Source of the DNA: Streptomyces alboniger
GTDB taxonomy: Bacteria; Actinomycetota; Actinomycetes; Streptomycetales; Streptomycetaceae
NCBI RefSeq assembly: GCF_008704395.1
Contig: NZ_CP023695.1
Coordinates: forward strand, 4,588,001 to 4,652,000
Length of the DNA stretch: 64,000 bases
Reading direction: 5' to 3'
Shown here: positions 36,349 through 46,059 of the stretch, one piece after another
Layout: each line of letters starts with the position of its first letter
How positions within the stretch are numbered: position 1 is the first letter of the stretch
Notes under the pieces: generated by a model
The model's input: the letters and a program-made list of their open reading frames with translations, nothing else
Told to the model about the DNA's origin: nothing
The model's database searches: none
Translations under genes and position numbers: made by a program

Positions 36349-38339
36349 CCACGACCACCCTCGCCGTCCTCGTCCCCCTCCTCCCGTTCCTGGGCGCGGC
36401 CGCGGGCCTGCTGCTCGGCCGCAGGACCCCCGGACTCGTACGCCCCCTCGCGGTCCTGCCCACGCTGACGGCCCTGCTCCTCGCCGTACTCGTGGCCGTC
36501 CGCCAGGGCGGCGACAAGTCCGTCGACGCCGCCACCGAACTCACCCCGACCGGCTCGGTCCCCATCGAACTCGCCCTGCACATCGACGGCTTCGCCGCCC
36601 TCGTCGCCGTCTTGGTCGGCGTCGTCGCCTCCTGCGTGCAGATCTACTCGACGGGTTACCTGCGCGACGACCCGCGCTATCCCTCCTACGCCGCCCTCGT
36701 CTCCCTCTTCACCTCCGCGATGCTGCTCGTCGTCTACTCCGGCGACCTGATGGTGCTCCTGGTCGGCTGGGAGATCATGGGCATCTGCTCGTACTTCCTC
36801 GTCGGCCACTACTGGGAGACGCCCGAGGCGCGCGCCGCTTCCCTGAAGGCCTTCCTGGTCACCAAGCTCGGCGATGTCCCCTTCCTGATCGGCCTCTTCG
36901 CCCTCGCCGCGGACGCAGGCTCGTTCCGCGTCACGACGGTCCTCGCGACGGTCGCGGACGGCCGCCTGGACCACCCCACGCTCGTCGCCCTGCTGCTCCT
37001 CGCGGGCGTGGCGGGCAAGTCGGCGCAGTTCCCGCTGCACACCTGGCTGCCCGACGCGATGGCGGGCCCGACGCCCGTCTCCGCGCTGATCCACGCCGCG
37101 ACGATGGTCGCCGCCGGTGTCTACTTCGTGGCCCGCCTCCTGCCCGTCTTCGCCGCCTCCGGGGCGGCCCTGGTCGTCCTCGCCGTCATGGCGGCCGTCA
37201 CGATGGCCGGTTCGGCCCTCGCCGCGCTCGCCCAGGACGACATCAAGCGCGTCCTCGCGTACTCGACGATCGGCCAGCTCGGCTACATGACCGGCGCCCT
37301 CGCTGTCGGCGACCGCGGTGCCGCCGTCTTCCACCTCCTGTCCCACGGCGCCTTCAAGGCGCTGCTGTTCCTCACCGCGGGCGTGCTCATCCACGCCGCC
37401 GGTACCAACTCGCTGGCCGCCATGTCCCGTATGAAGGGCCTGCGCGACCGCGTCCCCGACGCCTACTGGACGATGACCGTGGCGCTCCTCGCGCTCGCCG
37501 CGATCCCGCCGTTCAGCGGCTTCTTCTCCAAGGAGGCCGTGCTCGGCGCCGCCGAGCACACGGCCACGGGCCACGCCGCGTCCGTGCCCACCGCCGCGGG
37601 CTGGATCGTCCTCGTCGCCGGTCTGCTCACCGCCCTCCTCACCGCCGCCTACGCGACGCGCCTGTGGCTGCTCGCCTTCAACGGCCGCGGAGCCGAAGCC
37701 CCGGACCACGGAAGGCAGCCCCTCGCCATGACGGCCGTGCTGTGGGTGCTCGCCGTCCCCTCCCTCGCCTTCGGCCTGGCCGTCGGTGTCCTGCCGGACT
37801 GGTTCGACGGCCGCTCGCTCTCGCCGACGCTCACGACCTCCGTCGTCGGGACGGGCCTCGCCCTCATCGGCGGTCTCGTCACCTACGGCGCCTGGCGGCA
37901 CACCACCTCGCTCGCCGCCCGCGTCCCGATGGGCGCGGTCGCGGTGAGCCCGGACGGAGACGGGGGACAGGTCGAGTCGGAGGCCATCGCCTCGCACGCC
38001 CCCGCGTACGGAGACGTGGCCTCGGCCCACGACCCGGCCGACCCGGGCCGCCTGCTGCTCGGCCCCCTGCACCGCCACGCGGCCGCCGGCTTCCGCCTGG
38101 ACGCCGCCTACGCCGTCCTCTTCGTCCGCCCGGTGCAGGCCGCCGCACGCCTCGTGCGCTTCCTCGACCGCGAGGTCGTCGAGACGTACGTGCGGGGCGC
38201 GGGCACCGCACCCCGCTGGCTCGGCGCGGCCGTCCGGCGCGCGCAGACCGGCAACGTACAGACCTATCTGAGCGCGCTGCTCGCAGGCACGGTCGTCCTG
38301 GCCGTCGCCGCCGTCCTCGTCGCCACCGCCGGAGCGTGA
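36345..38339 (+). CDS. nuoL: Complex I-like subunit L (second cluster)
   Basis: Full-length antiporter-like subunit, 664 residues with about 15 helices and a long C-terminal region for the lateral helix. Key segments are [78 protein letters not shown] and [14 protein letters not shown]. It is clearly diverged from the nuoL at the left edge of the window. GTG start, 4-base overlap with nuoK. Confidence 0.97.
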   Translation: MTTTTLAVLVPLLPFLGAAAGLLLGRRTPGLVRPLAVLPTLTALLLAVLVAVRQGGDKSVDAATELTPTGSVPIELALHIDGFAALVAVLVGVVASCVQIYSTGYLRDDPRYPSYAALVSLFTSAMLLVVYSGDLMVLLVGWEIMGICSYFLVGHYWETPEARAASLKAFLVTKLGDVPFLIGLFALAADAGSFRVTTVLATVADGRLDHPTLVALLLLAGVAGKSAQFPLHTWLPDAMAGPTPVSALIHAATMVAAGVYFVARLLPVFAASGAALVVLAVMAAVTMAGSALAALAQDDIKRVLAYSTIGQLGYMTGALAVGDRGAAVFHLLSHGAFKALLFLTAGVLIHAAGTNSLAAMSRMKGLRDRVPDAYWTMTVALLALAAIPPFSGFFSKEAVLGAAEHTATGHAASVPTAAGWIVLVAGLLTALLTAAYATRLWLLAFNGRGAEAPDHGRQPLAMTAVLWVLAVPSLAFGLAVGVLPDWFDGRSLSPTLTTSVVGTGLALIGGLVTYGAWRHTTSLAARVPMGAVAVSPDGDGGQVESEAIASHAPAYGDVASAHDPADPGRLLLGPLHRHAAAGFRLDAAYAVLFVRPVQAAARLVRFLDREVVETYVRGAGTAPRWLGAAVRRAQTGNVQTYLSALLAGTVVLAVAAVLVATAGA

Positions 38340-38345
38340 GCAGCC

Positions 38346-39935
38346 GTGATCGGTATCAGTGAGTCCGTGATGCAGTTTCTTCTGGCGTTGATCGTCGTCG
38401 GCCCGCTCATCGGCGCGGTGGCCGCTCTCCTGCCGGCCCCGCCCGGACTGAAGGGAAAGTCGCCCGACCAGGCCGTGCTGCGCCACGGCGTGATCGTGAC
38501 GGGCGCGATCCTGCTCGCCGCGGTCATCCTCGCGCTCGGCTTCGACCACGACCACCCGTCGAAGATGCAGGCCACGACCGATATCAGCTGGATCCCCGCA
38601 CTCGATGTGCGCATCCACCTCGGCATCGACGGCATCTCGCTCCCCCTTCTGGTCCTGACCGCGCTGCTGACCTTCCTCTGCGCGCTCTACAGCTATTTCA
38701 AAATGCCTTCCGGGCCGTCCCCCAAGGCATTTGTGGCACTGATCCTCGTCCTGGAGTCCGGCACCCTCGCGACCTTCGCCGTCCTCGATCTGCTGCTGTT
38801 CTTCCTGGCATTCGAGATGGTGCTCATCCCGATGTACTTCCTCATCGCCCGCTGGGGTGGCGAGCAACGAACCCAGGCGGCCTGGAAGTTCATCCTCTAC
38901 ACCCTGCTCGGGTCCGTCGTGATGCTGCTGGGCCTGCTCCTCATCGGGCTCAAGTCCGGCACCTTCGACATGGTGGCACTCGCCACTGACAACGACCCGG
39001 GCCTGAGTACATCCGTGCAGGTCATCGCCGTTCTGGCGATCGGGGTCGGGCTCGCGGTCAAGACGCCGATGTGGCCGCTGCACAGCTGGCTGCCGGACGC
39101 CCACACCGCCGCGCCAACTGTCGGCTCGGTCCTGCTGGCCGGCGTGCTGCTGAAGATGGGAACGTACGGGTTCATCCGCATTCTGCTGCCCATCGCCCCG
39201 GACGGGATGCGGGAGTTCGCGCCGTACCTCGCGGCCTTCGCGGTCGTCGGGATCATCTACGGATCCCTCGCCTGCCTCGCGCTCGCCAAGCGGGGCGCGA
39301 AGGGCGACCTCAAGCGCCTCATCGCGTACTCGTCCGTCGGCCACATGGGCTTCGTCCTGCTCGGCATCGCGACGATGAGCCCGACCGGCGTGAACGGCGC
39401 GCTGTTCGCCAACATCGCGCACGGCCTCATCACCGGCCTGCTCTTCTTCCTCGTCGGCGCGCTCAAGGACCGCACCGGCACCACCGACCTCGACTCCCTC
39501 GCACAGGAGTCCGGCGCCGCCCTCTACGGCAAGGCACCCCGCCTCGGCGCCCTGCTCGCCTTCGGCGCCGTCGCCTCGCTCGGCCTGCCCGGCCTCGCCG
39601 GGTTCTGGGGCGAAATGCTCGCGCTGTTCGGCGCGTTCGAGCCCGCCGACGACCTGAGCCGCCCCGCCTTCCTCACCTTCATGGCGATCGCCGCGTTCGG
39701 CACCCTGCTCACCGCCGCGTACATGCTCATCGTCGTACGCCGTGTCTGCATGGGCCCGATGCCGCGGCCCACCGCCGAGCCCGCGCCCCAGGCGCCCGCC
39801 GACGTCCAGGGCTACGAACTCGCCGCCTGGGCCCCCCTCGTCGCCCTCACCGTCCTCGCCGGACTCTGGCCCGCGGCTCTCCTCGGCCTGACCGACCCGG
39901 CCGTGCAGAAGCTCCTCACTGGAGGCAAGTCGTGA
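38346..39935 (+). CDS. nuoM: Complex I-like subunit M (second cluster)
   Basis: Antiporter-like subunit, 529 residues. Family segments are LGIDGISLPLLVLTALLTFL, LLFFLAFEMVLIPMYFLIARWG, AVKTPMWPLHSWLPDAHTAAP, KGDLKRLIAYSSVGHMGFV and SLGLPGLAGFWGEMLALFGA. Compared with the nuoM at the left edge it shares the framework but differs in most loops. GTG start 6 bases after nuoL; 4-base overlap with nuoN. Confidence 0.97.
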   Translation: MIGISESVMQFLLALIVVGPLIGAVAALLPAPPGLKGKSPDQAVLRHGVIVTGAILLAAVILALGFDHDHPSKMQATTDISWIPALDVRIHLGIDGISLPLLVLTALLTFLCALYSYFKMPSGPSPKAFVALILVLESGTLATFAVLDLLLFFLAFEMVLIPMYFLIARWGGEQRTQAAWKFILYTLLGSVVMLLGLLLIGLKSGTFDMVALATDNDPGLSTSVQVIAVLAIGVGLAVKTPMWPLHSWLPDAHTAAPTVGSVLLAGVLLKMGTYGFIRILLPIAPDGMREFAPYLAAFAVVGIIYGSLACLALAKRGAKGDLKRLIAYSSVGHMGFVLLGIATMSPTGVNGALFANIAHGLITGLLFFLVGALKDRTGTTDLDSLAQESGAALYGKAPRLGALLAFGAVASLGLPGLAGFWGEMLALFGAFEPADDLSRPAFLTFMAIAAFGTLLTAAYMLIVVRRVCMGPMPRPTAEPAPQAPADVQGYELAAWAPLVALTVLAGLWPAALLGLTDPAVQKLLTGGKS

Positions 39936-41482
39936 CCGTGGACGCCGAAAGCGCTTCAAGCTTGGTCCAGTCCGTCGACTGGCTCGCGATCGCGCCGCCG
40001 ACCATCGCGGCCGTCGTCGGCCTCGTCGTGCTCGTAGCCGACCTCTTCGTAGGCGACGCCAAGAAGGCGCTCCTCGGCTGGATCTCCGTGGCGGGCCTGG
40101 CCGCGGCGGCACTCTCCCTCCTGCCCCTCCTGGACGACGACCGCTCGACCTTCTGCCTGACCGGGGGCGGCGCGCACGCGTGCAGCTACACCGCCGACCG
40201 CTTCACCCTCGTCATCCAACTCCTCGTCCTCGGCGGCGCCCTGCTGGCCGCCCTGCTCTCCATGAGCACCCTGAAGGACGAGAAGGGCACCAAGGGGGAA
40301 CTCCCCGCAGGAGAGTTCTGGTTCCTGCTGCTCTCCTCCGCCGCGGGCGCCGCCCTGCTGCCCGCCTCGCGCGACCTCGCGACGCTCATCGTCGCCCTGG
40401 AGGTCGCCTCCCTGCCCGCCTTTGCCCTCGTCGGCCTCAGGCACGGCGACAAGCGCTCCTCCGAAGCGGCCCTGAAGTTCTTCCTGTCCTCGGTCACCGC
40501 GACCGCCGTGAGCCTCCTGGGCGTCAGCTTCGTGTACGCGGCGACCGGCACCCTGCACCTCACGGAGATCGCCACCAAGCTCCAAGGCGACCAGGTCACC
40601 GACGGACAGCTGCACACCCTCGCCCAGGCCGGTGTCGCCCTCACCCTCGTCGGCTTCGCCTTCAAGGTGGCCGCCGTGCCCTTCCACTTCTGGGTACCGG
40701 ACACCTACGTAGGCGCGCCGCTGCCCGTCGCCGCCTACCTGTCGGTCGTCGGCAAGGCCGTCGGGTTCACCGGCCTCATCCTCGTCACCGTGGTCGCCTT
40801 CCCCTCGTACGCGGACGTCTGGGGCCCCGTGCTCGCCGTCCTCGCCGCGCTCACCATGACCGCGGGCAACGTCGCCGCCCTGCGGCAGCAGACCACGCGC
40901 GCGTACAGCGCGGTCCGCCTCCTCGCCTGGTCCTCGGTCGGCCAGGCCGGCTATCTCCTGGTGCCGATCGCCGCCGCCGGATACGCCGACAACGAGGCGG
41001 GCGCCGAGAAGGCGATCGGCTCCACCGTCGCGTACGCCCTAATGTACGCGGCGGTGAACCTCGGCGCCTTCGCCGTGGCCGCGCTCGTCGGCCGCACCCA
41101 GCGCCTGAACCGCGTCAGCGACTACCGGGGCCTGTACACGCGCAGCCCCCTGGCCGCCCTCGTCCTGTCCTTCTTCCTGCTCTGCCTAGCGGGCCTGCCG
41201 CCCGGCATCATCGGCCTCTTCGCCAAGGTCACGGTCTTCTCGGCCGCGGTCGACGCGGGCCTCGGCTGGCTGGCCGTGGTGATGGCCGTGAACGTCGTGA
41301 TCGCGCTCTACTACTACCTCCAGTGGACCGCTCTCCTGTTCCGCGCCCCCGAGGGCGAGCCGGTCAGGCACCGCGTACCCGCCCCCCTGACGGCGGCCAT
41401 CGCGCTGACCGCGGTCCTCGGCGTCGCGCTCTCCGGAGCGCCCCAGCTCGTCCTGAGGTTCTCGGACACCGGCCTCTTCTGA
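39932..41482 (+). CDS. nuoN: Complex I-like subunit N (second cluster)
   Basis: Antiporter-like subunit, 516 residues. Landmarks are LATLIVALEVASLPAFALVG, LKFFLSSVTATAVSLLGVSF, FKVAAVPFHFWVPDTYVGAP and LLAWSSVGQAGYLLVPIAA. The loop before the last motif reads RQQTTRAYSAVRLLAWS where the other nuoN has QTDIKRLLAYS, so the usual Asp and Lys near this site are changed. An open frame extends upstream but is a shadow of nuoM. Last gene of the operon; a hairpin follows. Confidence 0.96.
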   Translation: MTVDAESASSLVQSVDWLAIAPPTIAAVVGLVVLVADLFVGDAKKALLGWISVAGLAAAALSLLPLLDDDRSTFCLTGGGAHACSYTADRFTLVIQLLVLGGALLAALLSMSTLKDEKGTKGELPAGEFWFLLLSSAAGAALLPASRDLATLIVALEVASLPAFALVGLRHGDKRSSEAALKFFLSSVTATAVSLLGVSFVYAATGTLHLTEIATKLQGDQVTDGQLHTLAQAGVALTLVGFAFKVAAVPFHFWVPDTYVGAPLPVAAYLSVVGKAVGFTGLILVTVVAFPSYADVWGPVLAVLAALTMTAGNVAALRQQTTRAYSAVRLLAWSSVGQAGYLLVPIAAAGYADNEAGAEKAIGSTVAYALMYAAVNLGAFAVAALVGRTQRLNRVSDYRGLYTRSPLAALVLSFFLLCLAGLPPGIIGLFAKVTVFSAAVDAGLGWLAVVMAVNVVIALYYYLQWTALLFRAPEGEPVRHRVPAPLTAAIALTAVLGVALSGAPQLVLRFSDTGLF

Positions 41483-41508
41483 CACGGGCCCCCGGGCCGC
41501 CCCGGCGC

Positions 41509-41534
41509 GCCACGCGGGCCCTCACCCGCGTGGC
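41509..41534 (+). terminator. Hairpin after the second nuo operon
   Basis: GCCACGCGGG (41509-41518) pairs exactly with CCCGCGTGGC (41525-41534) over a 6-base loop, 26 bases after the nuoN stop. Confidence 0.75.
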
Positions 41535-41600
41535 CTACACCGCTCCTGAGCGCACAAGGGAACTAGTGCTCCCCGCCTGGCGTTGACCAGTACGGGAGGG

Positions 41601-41616
41601 TCCACTGAACAGTGGA
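41601..41616. promoter_or_regulatory. Palindrome upstream of htpX
   Basis: TCCACTG-AA-CAGTGGA is a perfect 7-bp inverted repeat with a 2-base centre, 50 bases upstream of the htpX start codon. It is a plausible operator for stress control of the protease; the regulator is unknown. Confidence 0.5.
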
Positions 41617-41665
41617 AGCACCAGTCAGCAGAGGGTTCCCCCACGCACCACCAGGAGGGCGTACC

Positions 41666-42529
41666 GTGCACCGCCGGCACAACGGGTTGAAGACCGCCGT
41701 ACTCCTCGGGGGACTGTCCGGACTCATCCTCGTCATCGGCAGCTTCTTCGGGCGTACGGGCCTCTTCGTCGCGCTCTTGGTAGCCCTCGGCACCAACGCG
41801 TACGCGTACTGGAACAGCGACAAGCTCGCCCTGCGAGCCATGCGCGCCCGCCCGGTGAGCGAATTCGAGGCCCCCGCGCTGTACCGCATGGTCCGCGAAC
41901 TCTCCACCCAGGCCCGCCAGCCCATGCCCCGCCTGTACATCTCACCCACCGAGGCCCCGAACGCCTTTGCGACCGGCCGCAACCCGCGCAACGCGGCGGT
42001 GTGCTGCACCGACGGCATCCTGCGCCTCCTCGACGAGCGCGAGCTGCGCGGCGTCATCGGCCACGAGCTGAGTCACGTCTACAACCGCGACATCCTGATC
42101 TCCTCGGTCGCGGGCGCCCTGGCCTCCGTGATCATGTTCCTTGTCAACTTCGCCTGGCTGATCCCCGTCGGCCGCTCGAACGACAACGACGGCCCCGGCA
42201 TCTTCGGAATGCTTCTGATCGTGCTGCTCGGCCCGCTCGCGGCCTCGATCATCCAGCTGGCGATCAGCCGTTCCAGGGAGTACGAGGCCGACGCGTCCGG
42301 CGCGCAACTGACCGGCGACCCGCTCGCGCTCGCGAGCGCCCTGCGCAAACTCGAAGCGGGCACGAAGCAGTTGCCGCTACCGCCCGAGCCCCGTCTCGAG
42401 ACGGCGAGTCACATGATGATCGCGAACCCCTTCCGCCCGGGGCAGGGCATGTCCAAGATGTTCTCCACGCATCCGCCGATGGCGGAGCGCATCGCCCGAC
42501 TCGAGCAGATGGCAGGTCGCCACCAGTGA
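41666..42529 (+). CDS. htpX: Zinc metalloprotease HtpX homologue (M48 family)
   Basis: Membrane-bound protease of 287 residues that degrades damaged membrane proteins. Two N-terminal helices precede [32 protein letters not shown], with the HExxH zinc motif at 133-137. The third zinc ligand is in [20 protein letters not shown]. The C-terminus has [17 protein letters not shown], typical of HtpX. Start set at the GTG 41666 because AGGAGGG lies 6 bases upstream; an in-frame GTG at 41612 falls within the palindrome. It overlaps the YccF gene by 4 bases. Confidence 0.95.
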   Translation: MHRRHNGLKTAVLLGGLSGLILVIGSFFGRTGLFVALLVALGTNAYAYWNSDKLALRAMRARPVSEFEAPALYRMVRELSTQARQPMPRLYISPTEAPNAFATGRNPRNAAVCCTDGILRLLDERELRGVIGHELSHVYNRDILISSVAGALASVIMFLVNFAWLIPVGRSNDNDGPGIFGMLLIVLLGPLAASIIQLAISRSREYEADASGAQLTGDPLALASALRKLEAGTKQLPLPPEPRLETASHMMIANPFRPGQGMSKMFSTHPPMAERIARLEQMAGRHQ

Positions 42530-42921
42530 AGACAATCCTCAACGTCATATGGCTCGTCCTCTGCGGCTTCTGGATGTTCCTGGCCTACCTGCTGGCGGGC
42601 GTGCTGCTCTGCGTCACGATCATCGGCATCCCGTTCGGCCTTGCCAGCTTCCGCATCGGCCGCTATGCCCTGTGGCCCTTCGGCTACACCACGGTCGAGC
42701 GCCGCGACGCGGGCGCGCCTTCTTGCGTCGGCAACGTCCTGTGGCTGGTCCTCGCGGGCTGGTGGCTCGCCCTCGGTCACATCGTGACGGGCATCCTCCT
42801 GTGCGTCACGATCATCGGCATCCCCCTGGGTGTGGCCAACTTCAAGCTGATCCCGGTCTCGCTGCTGCCGCTCGGCCGCGACATCGTCCGCACGGACCAG
42901 CCGTTCACCGCGCGCTACTAG
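42526..42921 (+). CDS. YccF-domain membrane protein
   Basis: A 131-residue inner-membrane protein with two copies of the YccF domain: [19 protein letters not shown] near residue 28 and [19 protein letters not shown] near residue 92. These include the conserved IPFG/IPLG turn. Each repeat holds two hydrophobic segments. The GTG start overlaps the htpX stop, suggesting joint expression with the membrane protease. Function unknown; the upstream open frame is a shadow of htpX. Confidence 0.92.
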   Translation: MKTILNVIWLVLCGFWMFLAYLLAGVLLCVTIIGIPFGLASFRIGRYALWPFGYTTVERRDAGAPSCVGNVLWLVLAGWWLALGHIVTGILLCVTIIGIPLGVANFKLIPVSLLPLGRDIVRTDQPFTARY

Positions 42922-43014
42922 AATCCAGCACCCTCCGGGGCGCGGCCCCGGAGGGCCCTGGGCGTCACACCACGCTCGGCGCCGATTGTCAGTGCCGTGG
43001 TCCACCATGAACTC

Positions 43015-43563
43015 ATGACCGACACCGAGCAGTTGCTGGCCCGCGTCGCCGCCGAGGCGCGCGCCACCCGCCCCTGGGGCTGGGACGTCCTGCCCGCCCC
43101 CGTGGACGCGGACACCCTGGCCCGCGCGGAGGCGGCCCTGGGCTTCCGCCTGCCCCCGCTGCTCGCCGCGCTGTACACCCGCATAGGCGACGGCGGATTC
43201 GGCCCGGAATACGGCCTGTTGCCCCTGCTGGAGAACAAGTCCTCCGGAGGCGAGCCCGCGGTCGTCGAGAAGTACCTCGCGATGCGCCATGCCGACGACT
43301 GGGGCTGGCCGGAAGGCGTACTGCCGATATCCCAATGGGGCTGCGGGATGTACGCATGCGTGGACTGCCGCACGGACTCAGCCCAGGTGTTGCTCTTCGA
43401 GCCCAACGGCGGCGACCCCGACCACGCCTGGTTCATCGACTCCCCGAGCCTCACGGCCTGGCTGACCGCGTGGCTCGACGGCACCGGGTGGTACGAGGAG
43501 GACAACCAGGGCCTGGAGCTGCCGAGTTGGCACGACGCCCAGGCGCGGGTAGCACACGCGTGA
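43015..43563 (+). CDS. SMI1/KNR4-family protein
   Basis: A 182-residue SMI1/KNR4 (SUKH) protein. The family pattern is seen in ARAEAALGFRLPPLLAALYTRIGDGGFGPEYGLLPL near residues 40-75 and in LPISQWGCGMYACVDC. Single-gene SUKH proteins often serve as immunity proteins to toxins, but nothing toxin-like is adjacent, so this is only a possibility. ATG 43015 is chosen; a GTG six codons upstream is an alternative. Confidence 0.85.
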   Translation: MTDTEQLLARVAAEARATRPWGWDVLPAPVDADTLARAEAALGFRLPPLLAALYTRIGDGGFGPEYGLLPLLENKSSGGEPAVVEKYLAMRHADDWGWPEGVLPISQWGCGMYACVDCRTDSAQVLLFEPNGGDPDHAWFIDSPSLTAWLTAWLDGTGWYEEDNQGLELPSWHDAQARVAHA

Positions 43564-43888
43564 CGCTCGACCGGGGGCGCGTGCGTGCCGCTCGTCCGAG
43601 AAGCGTGCCGCGCGTGCTGCTCCCCTGAGAAGCTGCGCCGCGCGCTGCCCGCCTGGCAGGTTCCCCCGCGCGTGCCGCTCGCCCGGCAAGCGCGCCCGTA
43701 CGACGCCCCTACGACGTCCGGTCGACGCTCGCATGACGCCCGCCCACGCCCGAGCGTGCCGCACGCGTACCGCCCTGCCTGATACGCCAAGCCCGCCGGA
43801 CCTCTCGCCTAAAGGTGCCGTTACCCGAAGGGGCCCCCAACCCGAAGGTGGCCCCCACCCAAAGACGCCCCGCCCAAATCCCCCGCCC
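43564..43888. other. Repeat-rich intergenic region
   Basis: A 325-base non-coding gap between convergent genes. The left part repeats variants of GCGTGCCGCTCG/GCGTGCCGCGCG. The right part has two tandem units of about 17 bases (43823-43839 and 43840-43857), both of the form ACCCGAAGG(T)GGCCCCCA. No open frame looks real. Confidence 0.55.
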
Positions 43889-45124
43889 TCAACGCAACCG
43901 CCACCGCACCCCGTAAGCCGCCACCCCCACCGCCAGCACCGTCCCACCGGCCACCACCGAGGTCACCGGCAGCGCGAACGCCAGTACCACGCACCCGAGG
44001 CCGCCCACCGCTGGCAGGACCCGCGCGGCGGGCGACGAACCGAGCGTCCACGCCGAGGCGTTGGCGATCGCGTAGTAGACGAGCACCCCGAAGGAGGAGA
44101 AGCCGATCGCCCCACGCACATCCACCGTCGCGGCGGCCACCGCCACCACCGCGCCCACGGCCAGTTCCGCGCGGTGGGGCACCCGGAAGCGCGGATGCAC
44201 GGCCGCCAGCGCCCCCGGCAGGTGCCGGTCCCGCGCCATGGCCAGCGTCGTCCGCGAGACGCCCAGGATCAGTGCGAGGAGCGAGCCGAGCGCCGCCACC
44301 GCGGCCCCCACCCGCACGACGGGCACGAGCCCCGGCACGCCCGCCGCCCGCACCGCGTCGGCCAGCGGCGCGGTCGCCCCGGCGAGCCCCGAGGGCCCGA
44401 GGACGGAGAGCACGGCGACCGCCACGCCCGCGTACACGCACAGAGCGATGCCCAACGCCACCGGGATCGCCCGCGGAATGGTCCGCGCCGGATCGCGCAC
44501 CTCCTCGCCGAGCGTCGCGATGCGGGCGTACCCAGCGAAGGCGAAGAACAGCAGCCCCGCGGCCTCCAGCACCCCACCGAACCCGTTGGAGAGCCCCACA
44601 TCGAGCCGCTCCGCGCCGGCCGCCCCCGACCCGAGGCAGGCGACGACGACCGCCGCCAGCACGGCGAGCACCACCGCCACGATCCCCCGCGTCAGCCACG
44701 CCGACTTCTGGACGCCCAGATAGTTCACGGCCGTCAGCAGCACCACGGCTGCCACCGCCACCGCGTGGGCCTGGCCCGGCCAGACGTACGCCCCCACGGT
44801 CAGCGCCATCGCCGCGCACGACGCGGTCTTGCCGACGACGAACGCCCAGCCCGCCAGGTACCCCCAGAACTCCCCGAGCCGTTCCCGCCCGTAGACGTAG
44901 GTCCCGCCCGACGCGGGGTAGCGGGCGGCGAGCCGCGCCGACGCCGTCGCGTTGCAGTACGCCACCACCGCGGCGATCGCGAGCCCGAGCAGCAGCCCCG
45001 ACCCCGCCGCGCCCGCCGCGGGCCCGAGCGCGGCGAAGATCCCCGCGCCCACCATCGACCCGAGGCCGATCACCACCGCGTCGAAGACACCGAGGGTCCG
45101 TCGGAGCTCTGGTTGTTGTGTCAT
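43889..45124 (-). CDS. APC-family amino-acid permease
   Basis: An amino acid-polyamine-organocation transporter, 411 residues with 11-12 helices. The first helix has the unwound substrate motif VVIGLGSMVGAGIFAALGPAAG, followed by ARYPASGGTYVYGRERLGEFWGYLAGW and, in helix 6, LLFFAFAGYARIATLGEEVRDPARTIPRAIP. The start is the ATG at 45124 (MTQQPELRRTLG). Substrate unknown. It stands alone, divergent from the small GlsB/YeaQ protein gene. Confidence 0.93.
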   Translation of the reverse strand: MTQQPELRRTLGVFDAVVIGLGSMVGAGIFAALGPAAGAAGSGLLLGLAIAAVVAYCNATASARLAARYPASGGTYVYGRERLGEFWGYLAGWAFVVGKTASCAAMALTVGAYVWPGQAHAVAVAAVVLLTAVNYLGVQKSAWLTRGIVAVVLAVLAAVVVACLGSGAAGAERLDVGLSNGFGGVLEAAGLLFFAFAGYARIATLGEEVRDPARTIPRAIPVALGIALCVYAGVAVAVLSVLGPSGLAGATAPLADAVRAAGVPGLVPVVRVGAAVAALGSLLALILGVSRTTLAMARDRHLPGALAAVHPRFRVPHRAELAVGAVVAVAAATVDVRGAIGFSSFGVLVYYAIANASAWTLGSSPAARVLPAVGGLGCVVLAFALPVTSVVAGGTVLAVGVAAYGVRWRLR

Positions 45125-45227
45125 GCGCCGCACCTTACGGATCACCGCAACCGCGGCTCTCCGTAGAGGCGTCCTCCAGGGCAACAGCGCACAAAAGCTC
45201 ACCGCGCGAGAAAGGCCGGGTCATCGC

Positions 45228-45494
45228 ATGGGCGTCATCAGCTGGATCGTTCTGGGGCTGCTCGCCGGAGCCGTCGCCAAACTGCTGCTGCCCGGCCGCG
45301 ACCCCGGCGGCTTCATCGGCACGACCGTCATCGGCATCGCGGGCGCCTTTCTCGGCGGCTGGATCTCCGCCCGCTACCTCGACCGCCCGATCGTCAACGA
45401 TTTCTACGACGGTGCCACCTGGGCGGCGGCCATCGGCGGCTCCCTCGTCCTGCTCGTCGCCTACCGCATCCTTTTCGGCCACTCGCGGCGCTGA
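45228..45494 (+). CDS. GlsB/YeaQ/YmgE-family stress membrane protein
   Basis: An 88-residue membrane protein of the transglycosylase-associated (YeaQ/YmgE) family. It has the usual Gly-rich helices: MGVISWIVLGLLAGAVAKLLLPG, then GGFIGTTVIGIAGAFLGGWIS. A third helix ends the protein. Members are induced by stress; the biochemical role is unknown. Start ATG 45228 fits the family; the upstream open frame is a shadow of the permease gene. Confidence 0.92.
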   Translation: MGVISWIVLGLLAGAVAKLLLPGRDPGGFIGTTVIGIAGAFLGGWISARYLDRPIVNDFYDGATWAAAIGGSLVLLVAYRILFGHSRR

Positions 45495-45525
45495 GAGGCC
45501 GTTCCCTCGCACCGCGTCGGGCGGC

Positions 45526-45912
45526 TCAGTCGGTCACCACCGGCACGATCACGGCGGCGATGGCGGACGCGAGACCACCGATGGCGATGAACGCCGCGAA
45601 CTTCTCCTTGGCGGTCGGGAAGATCGACCTGGAGATGTCTCCCGCCTTGCTCCGCAGAACCACCAACTTGATCTTCTGCCACCGGTGCTGACGGAGATTG
45701 CAGCCCATCAAGATCCCCGAAGCGTTGCGCCGGCAGTAGGTGCCGTTGCGATTGACCGCCCCGCACCACACGGGAAACTGAAAGGTCGCGTACGAGACGA
45801 CCGCCAGCGAGAGGACCACGATCACAGCGGTGGCGGCACGACTGCTCCATGCGGCGATCAGAGCCGCCGCCGCGATGTAGCCCCAGTACGTCCGCATCCC
45901 CCTCATGTTCAT
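45526..45912 (-). CDS. Small membrane protein with Cys/His knuckle
   Basis: About 128 residues, not recognised as a named family. Two N-terminal hydrophobic segments (YWGYIAAAALIAAWS, ATAVIVVLSLAVVSYATF) are followed by a soluble region WCGAVNRNGTYCRRNASGIL ... GCNLRQHRWQK. Its CGA..R.G.YCR pattern with later Cys and His resembles short zinc knuckles. A last hydrophobic segment (FAAFIAIGGLASAIAAVIVPVV) ends the protein. Start uncertain: ATGs at 45945, 45912 and 45897 are possible and none has a strong ribosome site. Confidence 0.65.
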   Translation of the reverse strand: MNMRGMRTYWGYIAAAALIAAWSSRAATAVIVVLSLAVVSYATFQFPVWCGAVNRNGTYCRRNASGILMGCNLRQHRWQKIKLVVLRSKAGDISRSIFPTAKEKFAAFIAIGGLASAIAAVIVPVVTD

Positions 45913-46059
45913 GGCTCGGGACGGTACTGCGGGGGCGACGATCATGAACAGGGCGAGAATGAGCCAGGAGCGGCTCCGCTCGGACGGCGGGGACGCGGCG
46001 GGGGCACACCGCCGAGACCGTCCTCGGTGCTGTGCCCCCCTCGCGCCCTGCGAACTTGC

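Noticed and set aside
36189..40112. 1307-residue open frame on the minus strand
   Set aside because: Opposite nuoL and nuoM of the second cluster; charged repeats and no membrane or enzyme motifs.
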